Below, one piece after another: positions 20,738 through 34,599 of a stretch of DNA of 64,000 nucleotides (its first letter is position 1; each line of letters opens with the position of its first letter). Source of the DNA: Erinaceus europaeus (taxonomy: Eukaryota; Chordata; Mammalia; Eulipotyphla; Erinaceidae); contig NW_026647623.1 in NCBI RefSeq assembly GCF_950295315.1, positions 97,182 to 161,181 on the forward strand, in the 5' to 3' direction. Below the pieces are notes generated by a model. That model saw only the letters and a list, made by a program, of their open reading frames with translations, had not been told where the DNA came from and searched no databases. A program made the translations under genes and the position numbers.

Positions 20738-21378
20738 CAGACAGTACCCAGAAATAGCTGTGTTTCAACATAGATGGGAACTGTGTTCGACCAAAAAATA
20801 GTGGATGAACCCAGTCATTTACACCTACCCTTGGGTCCGGCTAAGGCAATTGCTCCTGTGGCCACACATCCCTAATCATGGCGTCCATGTGTCTACACAT
20901 CACACTCATAGAGATTCCCAGAAGTAGGCATGCATAGTGTCCCATACATAGTCGTTCTGCTTGCAGGAAGCACAAAGTCACCAGGCCCTTGCTATGGACA
21001 AACAAAAGAAAGATGGATGCCTCCATTGGCTGAATTCGGAGCTTCCAGTGGAGATCACAGCCCCGCACCTCACCTGAGCGCGTGGCTGCTGCTAATAAAA
21101 GCAATTGGAAACACCTGTTAAAACTTGGGACCGGAGGACATACTCAGGAATCCCTCCAGGAGGTAGCAGGCTGGCAGATCTCCTGACCCCGGGATAGCTG
21201 TGCTCCATGTTGGGCGGCCCTTCTGGCCAGAGGTGAGAATATTCCATAGATACAAGAAAGAACTTCAGGTTTCAAAATGATTTGAAAACCCCATGAGGCA
21301 CTTGGAAATGTCATTTCACAGCCATCAAAACACCCTCTTTCAGAACCCTGGAAGCTTCCATTTTGCCTGGAAAATCTC

Positions 21379-22529
21379 AGAATTCAAAATCCTCCTAAAC
21401 TGTGTTCATTGATGACTTGTTCAAACCTGGCTTGTAGAGATTGTAAGACAGCAGCTCTCATGCCCACAGACCACAGACAGTCCCAGCCTTCACCATATGC
21501 TGTACTACCAGACTTGACAGTAAATTGTGTGTGTGTGTGTTTCTGTATGTCTGAATGTGTTTGTCTGTGTGTTTTCAGAGCTCACCTGTAGAAGTATCAG
21601 AGCATGGGTGTCAAGGTAGCCAGCCTCACCTGCAACTTATATACAAAGAACCTAGCTGGTCAGGGCAAGCCAGCTAGCCCAGATTCTGGCTCAGCAAGAA
21701 TGCATATGCAAAGGGACTCTCATGTCTAAATCTCCCGAGTTCCCTATTTATCCCATGCCTCACTATCTATCATCTGGAGGAAGATGGGGCACCCCTCAGA
21801 ATTCAGGGGCATGAGCCTGTCCAGTCACATTTGGTTGCCTACTCAGCCTCCAGGCTCTCAGTCCACTGCTCTGGGCAGCAGATTAAAAGCACAGACAGTA
21901 CCCAGAAATAGCTGTGTTTCAACATAGATGGGAACTGTGTTCGACCAAAAAATAGTGGATGAACCCGGTCATTTACACCAACCCTTGGGTCCGGCTAAGG
22001 CAATTGCTCCTGTGGCTGCACATCCCTAATCATGGTGTCCATGTGTCTACACATCACACTCATAGAGATTCCCAGAAGTAGGCATGCATAGTGTCCCATA
22101 CATAGTCGCTCTGCTTGCAGGAAGCACAAACTCACCAGGCCCTTGCTATGGACAGACAAAAGAAAGATGGATGCCTCCATTGGCTGAATTCAGAGCTTCC
22201 AGTGGAGATCACAGCCGCACACCTCACCTGAGCGCGTGGCTGCTGCTAATAAAGGCAATTGGAAACACCTGTTACCACTTGGGCCCTGAGTACATACTCA
22301 GAAATCCCTCCAGGAGATAGCAGGCTAGGCAGAACTCCTGACCCCGGGATAGCTGTGCTCCAAGTTGGGCGGCCCTTCTGGCCAGAGATGAGAATATTCC
22401 GTAGATACAAGAAAGAACTTCAGGTTTCAAAATGATTTGAAAACCCCATGAGACACTTGGAAATGTCATTTCACAGCCATCAAAACACCCTCTTTCAGAA
22501 CCCTGGAAGCTTCTGATTTGCGGGGAAAA
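21379..22529 (+). repeat. 1.15-kb a3+a4 sub-unit, intact
   Basis: A tandem copy of the sub-unit that the provirus interrupted next door. It starts and ends at the same ctcagaattcaaaatcc joint and includes a (TG)n-rich patch near 21523. Confidence 0.85.
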
Positions 22530-22677
22530 TCTCAGAATTCAAAATCCTCCTAAACTGTGTTCATTGATGACTTGTTCAAACCTGGCTTGTAGAGATTGTA
22601 AGACAGCAGCTCTCATGCCCACAGACCCCAGACAGCCCCAGCGTTCACCATATGCTGTACTACCAGACCAGACAGTA

Positions 22678-22715
<38 letters not shown>

Positions 22716-24700
22716 CTGTCTGTTTGTCTGTGTGTGTGTTGTCAGAGCTCACCTATAGTATTTTCAGAGCATGGTTGGAAGGTAGCCAGCCTCAACTGCA
22801 ACTTATGTACAGAGAACCTAGCTGGTCAGGGAAAGCCAGCTAGCCCAGATTCTGGCTAAGCAAGAATGCACATGCAAAGGGACTCTCATGACTCCCTCTC
22901 CTGAATTCCCGATTCAATTTCATGCCTCACTATCATTGAAACACTGCCAACAGGGTAAGCTGGGGCACCCCTCAGAATTCAATGGCAGAAGCCTGTCCAG
23001 TCACGTTTGGCTGCCTACTCAGCATCCAGACTCTCAGTCCACTGCTCAGGGCAGCAGATTACAAGCCAAAAATGAACCCAAAAAGAACTGTGTTTCAACA
23101 TAGATGGAAACTGTGTTTGACCAAACAATAGTGGATGAACCCGTCCCCTTACACCTACCCTTTGGGTTCGGCTAAGGCAATTGCTCCTATGACCTCACAA
23201 TCTCCGATCATTGTGTCCTGGTTTCCACACATCACACTCAGAGAGATTCCCATAAGTAGGCATGCATGAGTGTCCCAAACAAAGTCGCTCTGCTTGCAGG
23301 AAGCACAAACTCCCCGGGCCCTTGCTATGGAGAGACAAAAGGAAGATGGATGCCTCCATTGGATGAATTAGGAGCTTCCAGTGGAGATCACAGCCCCACC
23401 CCTCACTTCAGGGCCTGGCTGCTGCTAATAAAGGTAATTGGAAATACCTGTTACCACTTGGGGCCTGAGATCATACTCAAGAATCCCTCCAGGAGCTAGC
23501 AGGCTGGCAGACCTCCTGACCCCGGGGATAGCTGTGCTCCGAGTTGGGAGGGCCTTCGGGCCAGAGGTGAGAATATTCCCTAGATACAAGAACGAACTTC
23601 AGGTTTTAAATGTATTTGAAACCCCAGGAGGCACTTGGAAAAGACATTTCACACCCATCAAAACATCCTCTGTCTGAACCATGGTAGCTTCCATTTTGCA
23701 AGGAAAATCTGGACACTGGTGTGGCCATCAGTACCAGAGATCCTTTACATTCGGCCCAATAGAGGGAAAGCACAATGTGTGTGCCAGGGTGGTAGAGTTT
23801 CACTTCTCATGACCTGGGATCTCATGGAATAAGGACAAGTATGTGGTGCAGGAAATTGAGGAGGGCTGTATTTAGGCTGATTGTCAGCCACAGGGCCCTG
23901 GATAATGGGAGTCAAGCACAGAGGGCCTGGACAGCAGCAGCTGGAGATGGACATATGCCTTTTACCTGCATCAGGAACGCTGTCTCTTACGTTCTCCTCT
24001 GTACTACGCCATATGCACAAGACTAAGTATTCCAAAGGGCAAAGAAAGGAAAATTTCAACACCAGGAAGACCGAGTTCATGATGCATGCACTGACTTCCA
24101 CGAAGGGTCCAGGGAAGAAGGCACGTAGAGACAGACAGGATGACAGTGTCTGAAAAGGACAAATTCTGGCCCTGTGTTGATTAGTGCCAGAGCACTGAAG
24201 ACAAACCCTCCATGCCCATGCATACTCCTTACAAGTGGCTTTGTTATTTTATTTTTGTGAGGAAAGGTTACACTTAGAACATCTAGATCTTAGCGCACCC
24301 TGAGAAGCAACACTTGGCCTGCAGTCCACTCTCCATAACTGCCCTAGACTCTGCTAATTGGAAGTAGTTTTAGTGATGCTCCAGACAAATGCAGGCTGGC
24401 CTATTTCATCTCCCTGGTCCAGCCTCAGCCTGTCCTGTGTGCAGGGAACAGCACTATGTCTATTTCTTCTTTGATTTTTGGTATAGGACTCGGTGGACAA
24501 AAAGAGCAAGAGGGAATTAGATGATTTGGCAGCTCTAGTTTGTGCTGAGAGAGATTTGTAGAGTGACACGAGGTAAACGAATGGCACTGTGAGATGTCTC
24601 TCATGACTGTGGCTTAGAAAGGCCAGGTGTATCCGAATTACTACCCGAATACAGAGCCTTGCAGGTCTCTAGCTAAAATATATTTTCAGAACTCTATATG

Positions 24701-24702
<2 letters not shown>

Positions 24703-24780
<78 letters not shown>

Positions 24781-24782
24781 CA
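24703..24782. repeat. (AT)n(AG)n compound microsatellite
   Basis: About 48 bp of alternating AT is followed by about 28 bp of AG, at the pre-a1 position. Confidence 0.95.
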
Positions 24783-24803
24783 ACACAATGAAGTAGTCAT
24801 TTT

Positions 24804-27729
24804 CTACAATGGATGTGATATGACATTCAGACAATTGATTTCTAAAACGTAGAGAGTAACTGTGCATCAGGAAAATAATTGTCCAAAGGAGTAAAATCTC
24901 ATCCATGAGACCGTCCACCTGGACAGGCACCACAAGTTTCCTAGTCTGGCAACACACACAGGGCAGCTGCTAGTACCCAGTGCAAGCCTCAGGACAAAAA
25001 CCTCTCCCTCTTCAGTGTTTTTACATCTGAAAAGAAGAAAAGTGACCAAGGGCCAAGGAGAGCTACAATGGTTTCAATATTGAGCTGTGAATCAGAATGT
25101 GCAAAGTGTTTTGCACTAAATCACCTGTGCCACAGTGATTCTGTTGTTCTCTCTCTATCCCTCCCTCACATACACACACACAAACACACACTATCACAGT
25201 TACACACACGCACACATCCACAGAGGCACAGGCACAAACGGAGTTATACACATGCAAAATGGACAGCTTCTGCAAGGTAGGGCCCTGGGTGAACCCTGAT
25301 TCGCACTTCCTGCCAGCACGCCCAGCCTTTTAAGGCCATCTCTGAGCTCCAATTGTCGGGCTTACTTCAGAAGGCCTGCAGACAAGACACCAGCCATGCT
25401 CTGATATGCCAGAGGCCTAGGCCACGCACAGAACCCCTGCCAGCATTATCATTGACCAGTGTGCTAGGACACTCCCAGGAGTGTCAAGGATTCTAGTCAG
25501 TTATTGGCCAGAAATTTGAGCACCGCCCACATGGCCCTGTAGCAGGCTCATTGGGCAGCCTCTGGAAGGACCACCACCAGCCACTTCTGATATGCTTTTA
25601 TATGCCAGAGGCCTAGGCCATGCACAGAACCCCTGCCAGCATTATCATTGACCAGTGTGCTAGGACACGCACAGGAGTGTCAAGGCTTCTAGTCAGTGAT
25701 TGGCCAGCAATTTGAGCACCGCCCACACGGCCCTGTAGCAGGCTCATTGGGCATCCTCTGGAAGGACCCCCCACCAGCCACTTCTGCTGGAAAGTAATGT
25801 GTGTGTGTGTCTGTTTGTCTGTCTGACTGTATGTGTCTGTGTGTGCTCAGAGCATTGGTGTCAAGGTATCCTGCCTCACCTGCAACTTATGTACAGAGAA
25901 CCTAGAGGGTAGGGAAAGCCAGCTAGCCCGTATTCTGGCTACGCAATAATGCACATGCAAAGGGACTCTCAAGTCTCCTTCTCCTGAGTTCCCGATTCAA
26001 TCTCATGCCTCACTATCATCCAAACACTGCCCACAGGGTAAGCTAGGGAAACACTCAGAATTCAAGGGCAGGAGCCTGTCCAGTCACGTTTGGCTGCCTA
26101 CTCAGCCTCCAGACTCTCAGTCCACTGCTCAGGGCAGCAGATTACAAGCCAAGAATGGACCCAGAAATAGCTGTGTTTCAACATAGATGGGAACTGTGTT
26201 TGACCAAACAATAGTGGATGAACCCGGCCCCTCACAACTACTCTTTGGGTCCGGCTAAGGCAATTGCTCCTGTGGCCTCACAATCCCTGATCATGGTGTC
26301 CTGGTGTCCACACATCACACTATGAGATTCCCAGAAGTAGGCATGCATGAGTGTCCCATACAAAGTCGCTTTGCTTGCAGGAAGCACAAACTCTCAGGGC
26401 CCTTGCTATGGAGAGACAAAAGGCAGATGGATGCCTCCATTGGCTGAATTAGGATCTTCCAGTGAGATCACAGCCCCGCCCCTCACCTGAGGGCCTGGCT
26501 GCTGTTAATAAAGGCAATTGGAAACACCTGTTACAACTTGGGGCCTGAGGACATACTCAGGAATCCCTCCAGGAGCTAGCAGGCTGGCAGAACTCCTGAC
26601 CCCGGGATAGCTGTGCTCCTACTTGGGAGGGGCTTCGGGCAAGAGGTGAGAATATTCCCTAGATACAAGAACGAACTTCAGGTTTCAAAATGAAGTGAAA
26701 CCCCAGGAGGCACATGGAAAGACATTTCACAGCCATGAAAACACCCTCTTTCTGAATCCTGGAAGCTTCTGTTTTGCCTGGAAAATCTGGATACTGGTGT
26801 GGCCATCAGTACCAGAGATCCTTAACATTCGGCCCAATAGAGGGAAAGCACATTGTGTGTGCCATGTTGGTAGAGTTTCAATTCTCTTGACCTGGCCTCT
26901 CATGCAATAAGGACAAGTATGTGGTGCAGGAAATTGAGGAGGGCTGCATTTAGGCTGAGTGTCAGCCACAGGGCCGTGGAGAATGGGAGTCAAGCACAGA
27001 GGGCCTGGACAGCTGCATCTGGAGATGGACATATGCCTGTTACCTGCAGCAGGAACGCTGTCTCTTAAGTTCTCCTCTGTACTTCGCCATATGCACGAGA
27101 CTAACTAATGCAAAGGGTAAAGAAAGGAAAATTTCAACACCAGGAAGAAAGAGTTCACGATGCATGCACTGACTTCCACGAAGGGTCCACGGAAGAAGGC
27201 ACATAGACACAGTCAGAGAGAGAGAATGACAGTGACTGAAACAAGTGGCATTGTTATTTTATGTTTGTGATGAAAGGTTACACTTAGAATATCTAGGTCT
27301 TAGACCACTCTGATAAGCAACACTTGGCCTGCAGTCCACTCTGCAAAACTGCCCTCGCCTCTCCAATTTGGAAGTAGTCTTAGTGATGCTCTAGCCAGGA
27401 TGCAGGCTGGCATATTGCAGCTCCCTGGTCCAGCCTCAGACTGTCCTGTGTGCAGGAAACTGCACTATGTTTATTTCTTCTTTGATTTAAGTTTGGGGAT
27501 AGAATTCGGTGGACAAATAGAGCAAGAGGGAGATAGAGGATTTTGCAGCGGTTGTTTGTGCTGAGAGAGAATTGTAGACTGATAAGAGGAATAAGAATGG
27601 CTCTGTGAGATGACTCTCATGACTGTGGCTCAGAAGGGCCAGGTATATCCGCATTACTACCCTAATCCAGAGGTGTGCAGGTCTCTAACTAAAAATATTT
27701 TCATATCACTACTTGTTACATATATATAT

Positions 27730-27769
<40 letters not shown>

Positions 27770-27782
27770 ATTTAGTCATTTT
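24804..27782 (+). repeat. A unit U5 with duplicated G block
   Basis: a1 24804-25015 with a deletion near 24900; a bridge 25016-25150; a CA-rich stretch about 25160-25215; G block 25255-25796; an a3 remnant from the (TG)n tract 25797-25975; a4 25976-27719 with a deletion near 27238; an AG run 27720-27768. Confidence 0.85.
25255..25796 (+). promoter_or_regulatory. G block, CCAAT-rich promoter-like, partly duplicated
   Basis: A GC-rich block with inverted CCAAT boxes (attggccag at 25503 and about 25699, cattggg near 25548 and 25744) and repeated accgcccac boxes. The second part is a tandem duplication with an offset of 196 bp (tatgccagag at 25405 and 25601). The joint reads cttttatatgcc, giving a TATAAAAG on the minus strand. 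Activity is unproven. Confidence 0.45.
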
Positions 27783-30636
27783 CTACAATGGATTCTATAT
27801 GACATTCAGACATTTGATTGCTAAAACCCGGAGAGAAACTGTGCATCAGGAAAAGAATTGTCCAAAGAAGTAAAATCTCAAAATCATTAGCTATAAGCTG
27901 CTCCAACTGGACATAGTGAAAAAGGCTCGAGAAGGAACTCATCAAGGAGACTCTCCACATGGACAGACACCACAAGTTTCCTAGTCTGGCAACACACACA
28001 GGGCAGCTGCTAGTTCCCAGTGCGAGCCTCAGAGCAAAAACCTCTCCCTCTTCAGTGTCTTTATATCTGAAAAGAAGAAAAGTGACCAAGGGCCAAAGAG
28101 AGCTACATTGGTGTCAATATTGAGCTGTAAATCCGAATGTACCAAGTGTTTTGCAAAAAATTAATTTATTATAAACTCTGAGTGATACTGGCATGGAAAT
28201 GAGGAGACAGAATATGGCTTGTGTCAGAAAGACTTACAAACTGAGGGTACAGTAGCCTAGGTGAAATTTCCAACACAACAAGCCAGAGCTCAGCACTGCT
28301 CTGGTAACTCTCTTTGTATATCTGGGCCAGTCAGTAAAATAAGTATATAAGTAAAATATTAATGAGTGAAGACAGAGTGTGTGAGAGCATGTGAGAGTTA
28401 GAGACAGAGAAGGAGAGAAGAGAAATAGATGAGTTGGAAAGAGACCATAATTCAAAAACCTCCTACACTGTGTTCATTGATGACAGGTTCAAACCTGGCT
28501 TGTAGATATTGTAAGGCAGCAGCTCTCATGCCCACAGACCCCAGACAGCCCCATCCTTCACCATATGCTGTACTACCAGAACTGACAGTAATGTGTGTGT
28601 GTGTGTGTCTGTCTGGCTGTATGTGTGTGTCTGTGTGTGCTCAGAATACACCTATAGTAGTCTCTGAGCATGGGTGGCAAGGTATCCAGCCTCACCAGCA
28701 ACTTATGTACAGAGAACCTAGTTGGTTAGGGAAAGCCATGTAGTCCAGATTCTGGCTAAACAAGAATGCATATGCAAAGGGACTCTCATGTCTCTCTCTC
28801 CTGAGTTCCCAATTCAATCTCATGCAACACTATCATCCAAACACTGCCAATGGGGGAAGCTGGGGCACCCCTCAGAATTAAGGGGCAGGACCCTGTCCAG
28901 TCACGTTTGGTTGCATACTCAGCCTCCAGGCTCGCAGTATACTTCTCAGTGGACAGCAGATTACAAGCCCAGAAAGAACCCAGAAAGAGCTGATTCTGAA
29001 CCTAGATGGGAACTGTGTTTGACCAAACAATACTGGATGAACTTGGCCCATTACACCTCTCATTTGGGTCCTGCTAAGGAAAATGCTCCTGTGGCCTCAC
29101 AATCCCTGATCATGGTGTCCCGGTGTCCACACATCACACTCAGAGATTCCCAGAAGTAGGCATCCATGGGTGTCCCATACAAAGTCGCTCTGCTTGCCGG
29201 AAGCACAAATTTCCGGGCCCTTGCTATGGAGAGACAAAAGGAAGATGGATCCCTCCATTGGCTGAATTTGGAGTTTCCAGTGGAGATCACAGCCCCGCCC
29301 CTCACTTGAGGGCATGGCTGCTAATAAAGGCAATTGGAAACACCTGTTACCACTTGGGACCTGAGGACATAATTCTCAGGAATCCCTCCAGGAGCTAGCA
29401 GGCTGGCAGACCTCCTGACCCCAGGATAGCTGTGCTCCTAGTTGGGAGGGCCTTCTAGCCAGAGATGAGAATATGCCTTAGATACAAGAAAGAACTTCAG
29501 GTTTCAAAAGGACTTGAAACCCCAAGAGGCACTTGGAAAAGACATTGCACAGCCATGAAAATACCCTCTTTCAGAACCCTGAAAGCTTCCGTTTTGCGTG
29601 GAAAATATGGACACTGGTGTGGCCATCAGTACCACATATCCTTTACATTCGGCCCAATAGAGGGAAAGCACAATGTGTGTGCCAGGGGGATAGAGATTCA
29701 CTTCCCTTGACCTGGGCTCTCATGTAATAAGGACAAGAATGCGGTGCAGGAAATTGAGGAGGGTTGCATTTAGGCTGAGTGTCAGCCTCAGAGCCCTGGA
29801 GAATGGGAGTCAAGCACAGAGAGCCTGGACAGCTGCAGCTGGAGATGGACATATGCCTATTACCTGCAGCCGATCGCTATCTCCTCAGTTCCCCAATGTA
29901 CTACGCCATATACAGGAGACTGAATAATCAAAAGGGCAAAGAAAGGAAAATTTCAACACCAGGAAGTCCAAGTTCGCGATGCATGCACTGACTTCCATAA
30001 TGGCCCAGTGAAGAAGGTACATAGAGACAGTCAGAGGGACAGGATGACAGAGACAGAAAAGGATTGAAATTCAGGCCCTGTTTTGATCAGTGCCAGAGCA
30101 CTGAAGACAAACCCTCCATGCCCATGCATACTTCTTACAAGTGAGATTGTAATTTTATGTTTGTGAGGAAAGGTTACACTTAGAAAATCTAGGTCTTATC
30201 CCACTCTGAGTAGCAACACTTGGCCTGCAGCCCTCTCTCCAAAACTGCCCTCGCCACTCCAATTTGGAAGTAGTCTTAGTGATGCTCCAGCCACGATGGA
30301 GGCTGGCGTATTGCAGCTCCCTGGTCCAGCCTCAGACTGTCCTGTGTGCAGGGAACTGCACTATGTCTATTTCTTCTTTGATTTACAGTTTTGGGATAGG
30401 ACTCGGTGGACAAAAAGAGCAAGAGGGACGTAGATGATTTGGCAGTGGTAGTTTGTGCTGAAGGAGATTTGTAGAGTGTTAAGAGGTATACGAATGGCTC
30501 TGTGAGATGTCTTTCATGACTGTGGCTCAGAAGGGCCAGGTGTATCCGCATTACTACCCTAATGCAGAGCTGTGAAGGTCTCTAGGTAATAAATTTTTTC
30601 AGATCTCTACATGTTATATATATACAGAGAGAGAGA

Positions 30637-30689
<53 letters not shown>

Positions 30690-30702
30690 ATGTAGTCATT
30701 TT
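27783..30702 (+). repeat. A unit U6
   Basis: a1 27783-28060; short C block 28061-28440; a3 28441-28790 with (TG)n near 28591; a4 28795-30615; compound tract 30616-30688 that is nearly all AG. It is one of the most regular copies. Confidence 0.88.
30616..30688. repeat. (AG)n tract
   Basis: About 60 bp of GA/AG with one interruption (gcgatgg). In this copy the AT half has shrunk to a few repeats. Confidence 0.95.
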
Positions 30703-32970
30703 CTACAATGGATTCGATATGACATTCAGACAATTAATTGCTAAAACCTGGAGAAAATCTGTGCATCAGGAAAAGAATTGTCCAAAGGAGTAAAATCTCA
30801 AAATCATTAGCTATATACAGCTCCAACTGGACATAGCGAAAAAGGATTGAGAAGGAACCCATCAAGGAGACTCTCCACATGGACAGGCACCACAAGTTAG
30901 GAAACCACAAGTTAGGCACCACAAGTCTGGCAAAAGACACAGTGCATCTGGTAGTTCCCAGTGCAATCCTCAGGGCAAAAACCTCTCCCTCCTCAGTGTT
31001 TTTACATCTGAAAAGAAGAAAAGTGACCAAGGGCCAAAGAGAGCTACAATGGTGTCAATATTGAGCTGTAAATCAGAATGTACCAAGGGTTTTGCAAAAA
31101 AAATCACTTTATTATAAACTCTGAGTAATACTGGCATGGAAATGAGGAGACAGAATATGGCTTGTACAGAAAGACTTACAAACTGAGACTCCAGTAGCCT
31201 AGGTGAAATCGCCAAGACAATAAGGCAGAGCACAGCAGTGCTCCGGTAACTCTCTTGTTATATCTGGGCCTGTCAGTAATATAAATATATAAGTAAAATA
31301 TTAATGAGTGAAGACAGAGTGTGTGAGACTTAGAGACAGAGAAGGCGAGAAGAGAAATAGACAAGTTGGAAAGAGACCAGAATTCAAAAACCTCCTACAC
31401 TGTGTTCATTGAAGACAGGTTCAAAGCTGGCTTGTAGAGATTGTAAGGCAGCAGCTCTCATGCCCACAGACCCCAGACAGCCCCAGCCTTCACCATATGC
31501 TGTATTACCAGACCTGACATGAATGTGTGAGTGTGTCTGTCTGTCTCTCTGTCAGTGTGTGTCTGTGTTTGCTCAGAACTCACTTATAGTAGTCTCAGAG
31601 CATGGGTGGCAAGGTAGCCAGCCTCACCATCAACTTATCAGATATCAGAGCCCCGCCCCTCACCTGAGGGCCTGGCTGCTGCTAATAAAGGCAATTAGAA
31701 ACACCTGTTACCACTTGGGACCTAAGGAAATACTCAGGAATCCCTCCAGGAGCTAGAAGTTTGGCAGAACTCCTGACCGAATGATAGCTGTTATCCCAGT
31801 TGGGAGGGCCTTCTGGCCAGAGGTGAGAATATTCCCTAGATTCAAGAAAGAACTTCAGGATACAAAAGGATTTGAAACCCCATGAGGCACTAGGAAAATA
31901 CATTCACAGACATCAAAAAACCCTCTTTCTGAACCCTGGAAGTTTCTGTTTTGCGTGGAAAATCTGGACACTGGTGTGGCCATCAGTACCACAGATCCTT
32001 TACATTTGGCCCAATAGAGGAAAAGCCCAATGAGTGTGCCAGCGGAATAGAGTTTCATTACTCTTGACCTGGGCTCTCATGGAATAAGGACAAGGATGCA
32101 GTGCAGGAAATTGAGGAGTGCTGCATATAGGCTGAGTGTCAGCCTCAGAGCCTTGGAGAATGGGAGTCAAGCACAGAGGGCCTGGACAGCTGCAGCTGGA
32201 GATGGACATATGCCTGTTACCTGCAGCAGGATCACTGTCTCCTCACTTCGCCAATGTACTACTCCATAATCAGGGGACTGAATAATCCAAAGGGCAAAGA
32301 AAGGAAAATTTCAACACCAGGAAGTCCTAGTTCAGGATGCATGCACTCACTTCAATAGGGGCCCAGTGAAGAAGGCACATAGAGACAGTTAGAGAGACAT
32401 AATGACAGAGACAGAAAAGGAATGAAATTCTGGCCCTGTGTTGATCAGTTCCAGAGCACTGAAGACAAACCTTCCATGCCCATGCATACTTTTAACAAGT
32501 GGCATTGTTATTTTATGTTTGTGAGGAACGGTTACACTTAGAACACCTAGGTATTAGCCCACTCTGAGAAGCACCACTTGGCCTGCAGCCCACTCTCCAA
32601 AACTGCCCTCGCCTCTCCATTTTGGAAGTAGTCTTAGTGATGTTCCAGCCAAGATGCAGGCTGGTGTATTGCATATACCTGGTCCAGCATCAGACTATCC
32701 TGTGTGCAGGGAACTGCACTAACTATTTCTTCTTTGATTTACAGTTTTGGGATAGGACTCGGTGGACAAAAAGAGCAAGAGGGAAGTAGATGATTTGGCA
32801 GCGGTAGTTTGTGCTGAGAGTGATTTGTAGAGTGATAAGACTTATAAGAATGGATCTGTGAGATGTCTCTCATGACTGTGGCTCAGAAGGGCCAGGTGTA
32901 TCCTCATTACTAATCTAATCCCGAGCTGTGCAGGTATCTAGCTAAAAAATATTTTCAGATCTCTTCATGT

Positions 32971-33016
<46 letters not shown>

Positions 33017-33050
33017 TATGTATATAGAGAGAAACTGATGTAGTCATTTT
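30703..33050 (+). repeat. A unit U7, shortened
   Basis: a1 30703-31005 with a small triplication of a cacaagttagg-type motif near 30895-30925; C block to 31385; a3 31386-31640. A jump near 31643 removes the first 0.6 kb of a4. The a4 remainder runs to 32974, with an AT tract 32975-33033. Confidence 0.85.
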
Positions 33051-34599
33051 CTACAATGGATTCAATAGGACATTCAGAAAATTGATTGCTAAAACCTGGA
33101 GAGAAACTGTGCATCAGGAAAAGAATTGTCCAAAGGAGTAAAATTTCAAAAACCTTAGCTATATGCAGCTCCAACTGGACAGAGCGAAAAAGTCTAGAGA
33201 AGGAACTCATCCAGGAGACTCTCCACATGGAGAGGTTCCACAAGTTTCCTAGTCTGGCAACAGACACAGACACAGGGCAGCTGGTAGTTCCCTGTGCAAC
33301 CCTCAGGGCAAAAACCTCTCCCTCTTCAGTGTTTTTACATCTGAAAAGAAGAAAAGTGACCAATGGCCAAAGAGAGCTACAATGGTGTCAATATTGAGCT
33401 GTAAATCCGAATGTACCAAGTGTTTTGCAAAAAAAACAGTTTATTATAAACTGTGAGTGATACTGTCATGGAAATGAGGAGACAGAATATTGCTTGTGTC
33501 AGAAAGACTTACAAACTGAGGCTCCAGTAGCCTAGGTGAAATCGCCAACACAACAAGCCAGAGCACAGTAGTGCTCTGGTAACTCTCTTTGTATATCTGG
33601 GCCTGTCAGTAAAATAAGTATATAAGTAAAATATTAATGATTGAAGACAGAGTGTGTGAGAGCATGTGAGAGTTAGAGACAGAGAAGGCGAGAAGAGAAA
33701 TAGATGAGTTGGAAAGAGACCAGAATTCAAAAACCTTCTACACTGTGTTCATTGACGACAGATTCCAACCTGGCTTGTAGAGATTGTAAGGCAGCAGCTC
33801 TCATGCCTACAGACCCCAGACATCCCCAGCCTTCACCATATGCTGTACGACCAGACCTGACAGTAATGTGTGTGTGTGTGTCTGTCTCTTTGTGTCTCTG
33901 TGTGCTCAGAACTCACCTATAGTACTCTCAGAGCATGGTTGGCAAGGTAGCCATCCTCACCTGCCACTTATGTACAGAGAATCTAGATGCTTAGGGCAAA
34001 ACAGAAATGACTGAAATTCTGGCCCTGTGTTGATCATTGCCAGAGCACTGAAGACAGACGCTCCATGCCCATGCAAACTTCTTACAAGTGGCATTGCTAT
34101 TTTATGTTTGTGAGGAAAGTAACACTTAGACCATCAGGATCTTAGCCCACTCTGAGAAGCAAGACTTGGCCTGCAGCCCATTTCCAAAACTGCCCTTGCC
34201 TCTCCAAATTAGAAGTAGTCTTAGTGATGCTCCAGCCAAGATGCAGGCTGACTTATTGCATCTCCTTGATCCAGCATCAGCCTGTCCTGTGTGCAGGGAC
34301 TGCACTATATCTATTTGTTCTTTGATTTACAGTTTTGGGATAGGACTTGGTGGACAAAATGAGCAAGAAGGAAGTAGATGATTGGCAGCTGTCTTTTGTG
34401 CTGAGAGAGATTTTTAGAGTGATAAGAGGTATACGAATGGCTCTGCAAGATGTATTTCATGACTGTGGCTCAGAAGGGCCATTGGTTTCCGCATTACTAC
34501 CCTAATCCAGAGCTGTGCAGGTCTCTAGCTAAAAAATATTTTCAGACCTCTACATGTTACATATATATATAGAGAGCGAGATACTTATGTAGTCATTTT
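33051..34599 (+). repeat. A unit U8, shortest copy
   Basis: a1 33051-33345, C block to 33725, a3 33726-33995. A jump near 33998 goes directly to the last 0.55 kb of a4. At 1.55 kb it is the smallest full boundary-to-boundary unit here. Confidence 0.85.

Larger units (their letters stand above)
15437..21378 (+). repeat. 1.15-kb sub-unit split by provirus
   Basis: a3 plus 5' a4 sequence at 15437-15958 continues at 20738-21378 once the provirus and one copy of the target duplication are removed. The gcagcagattacaagcacagaaagtaccc-type sequence found at the same point in other copies confirms the empty site. Confidence 0.85.
14028..24803 (+). repeat. A unit U4: amplified 1.15-kb sub-units plus provirus
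   Basis: A short a1 (14028-14180) and a short G block (14181-14280) are followed by sub-units made of a3 plus the first half of a4. These start at about 14290, 15437, 21379 and 22530. The last one continues into full-length a4 to 24702. The joints at 15437, 21379 and 22530 all read gaaaatctcagaattcaaaatcc, the same a4-to-a3 jump. Without the 4.77-kb provirus and its duplicated site, the interrupted sub-unit is about 1.16 kb, equal to the next (1.15 kb). Confidence 0.85.
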
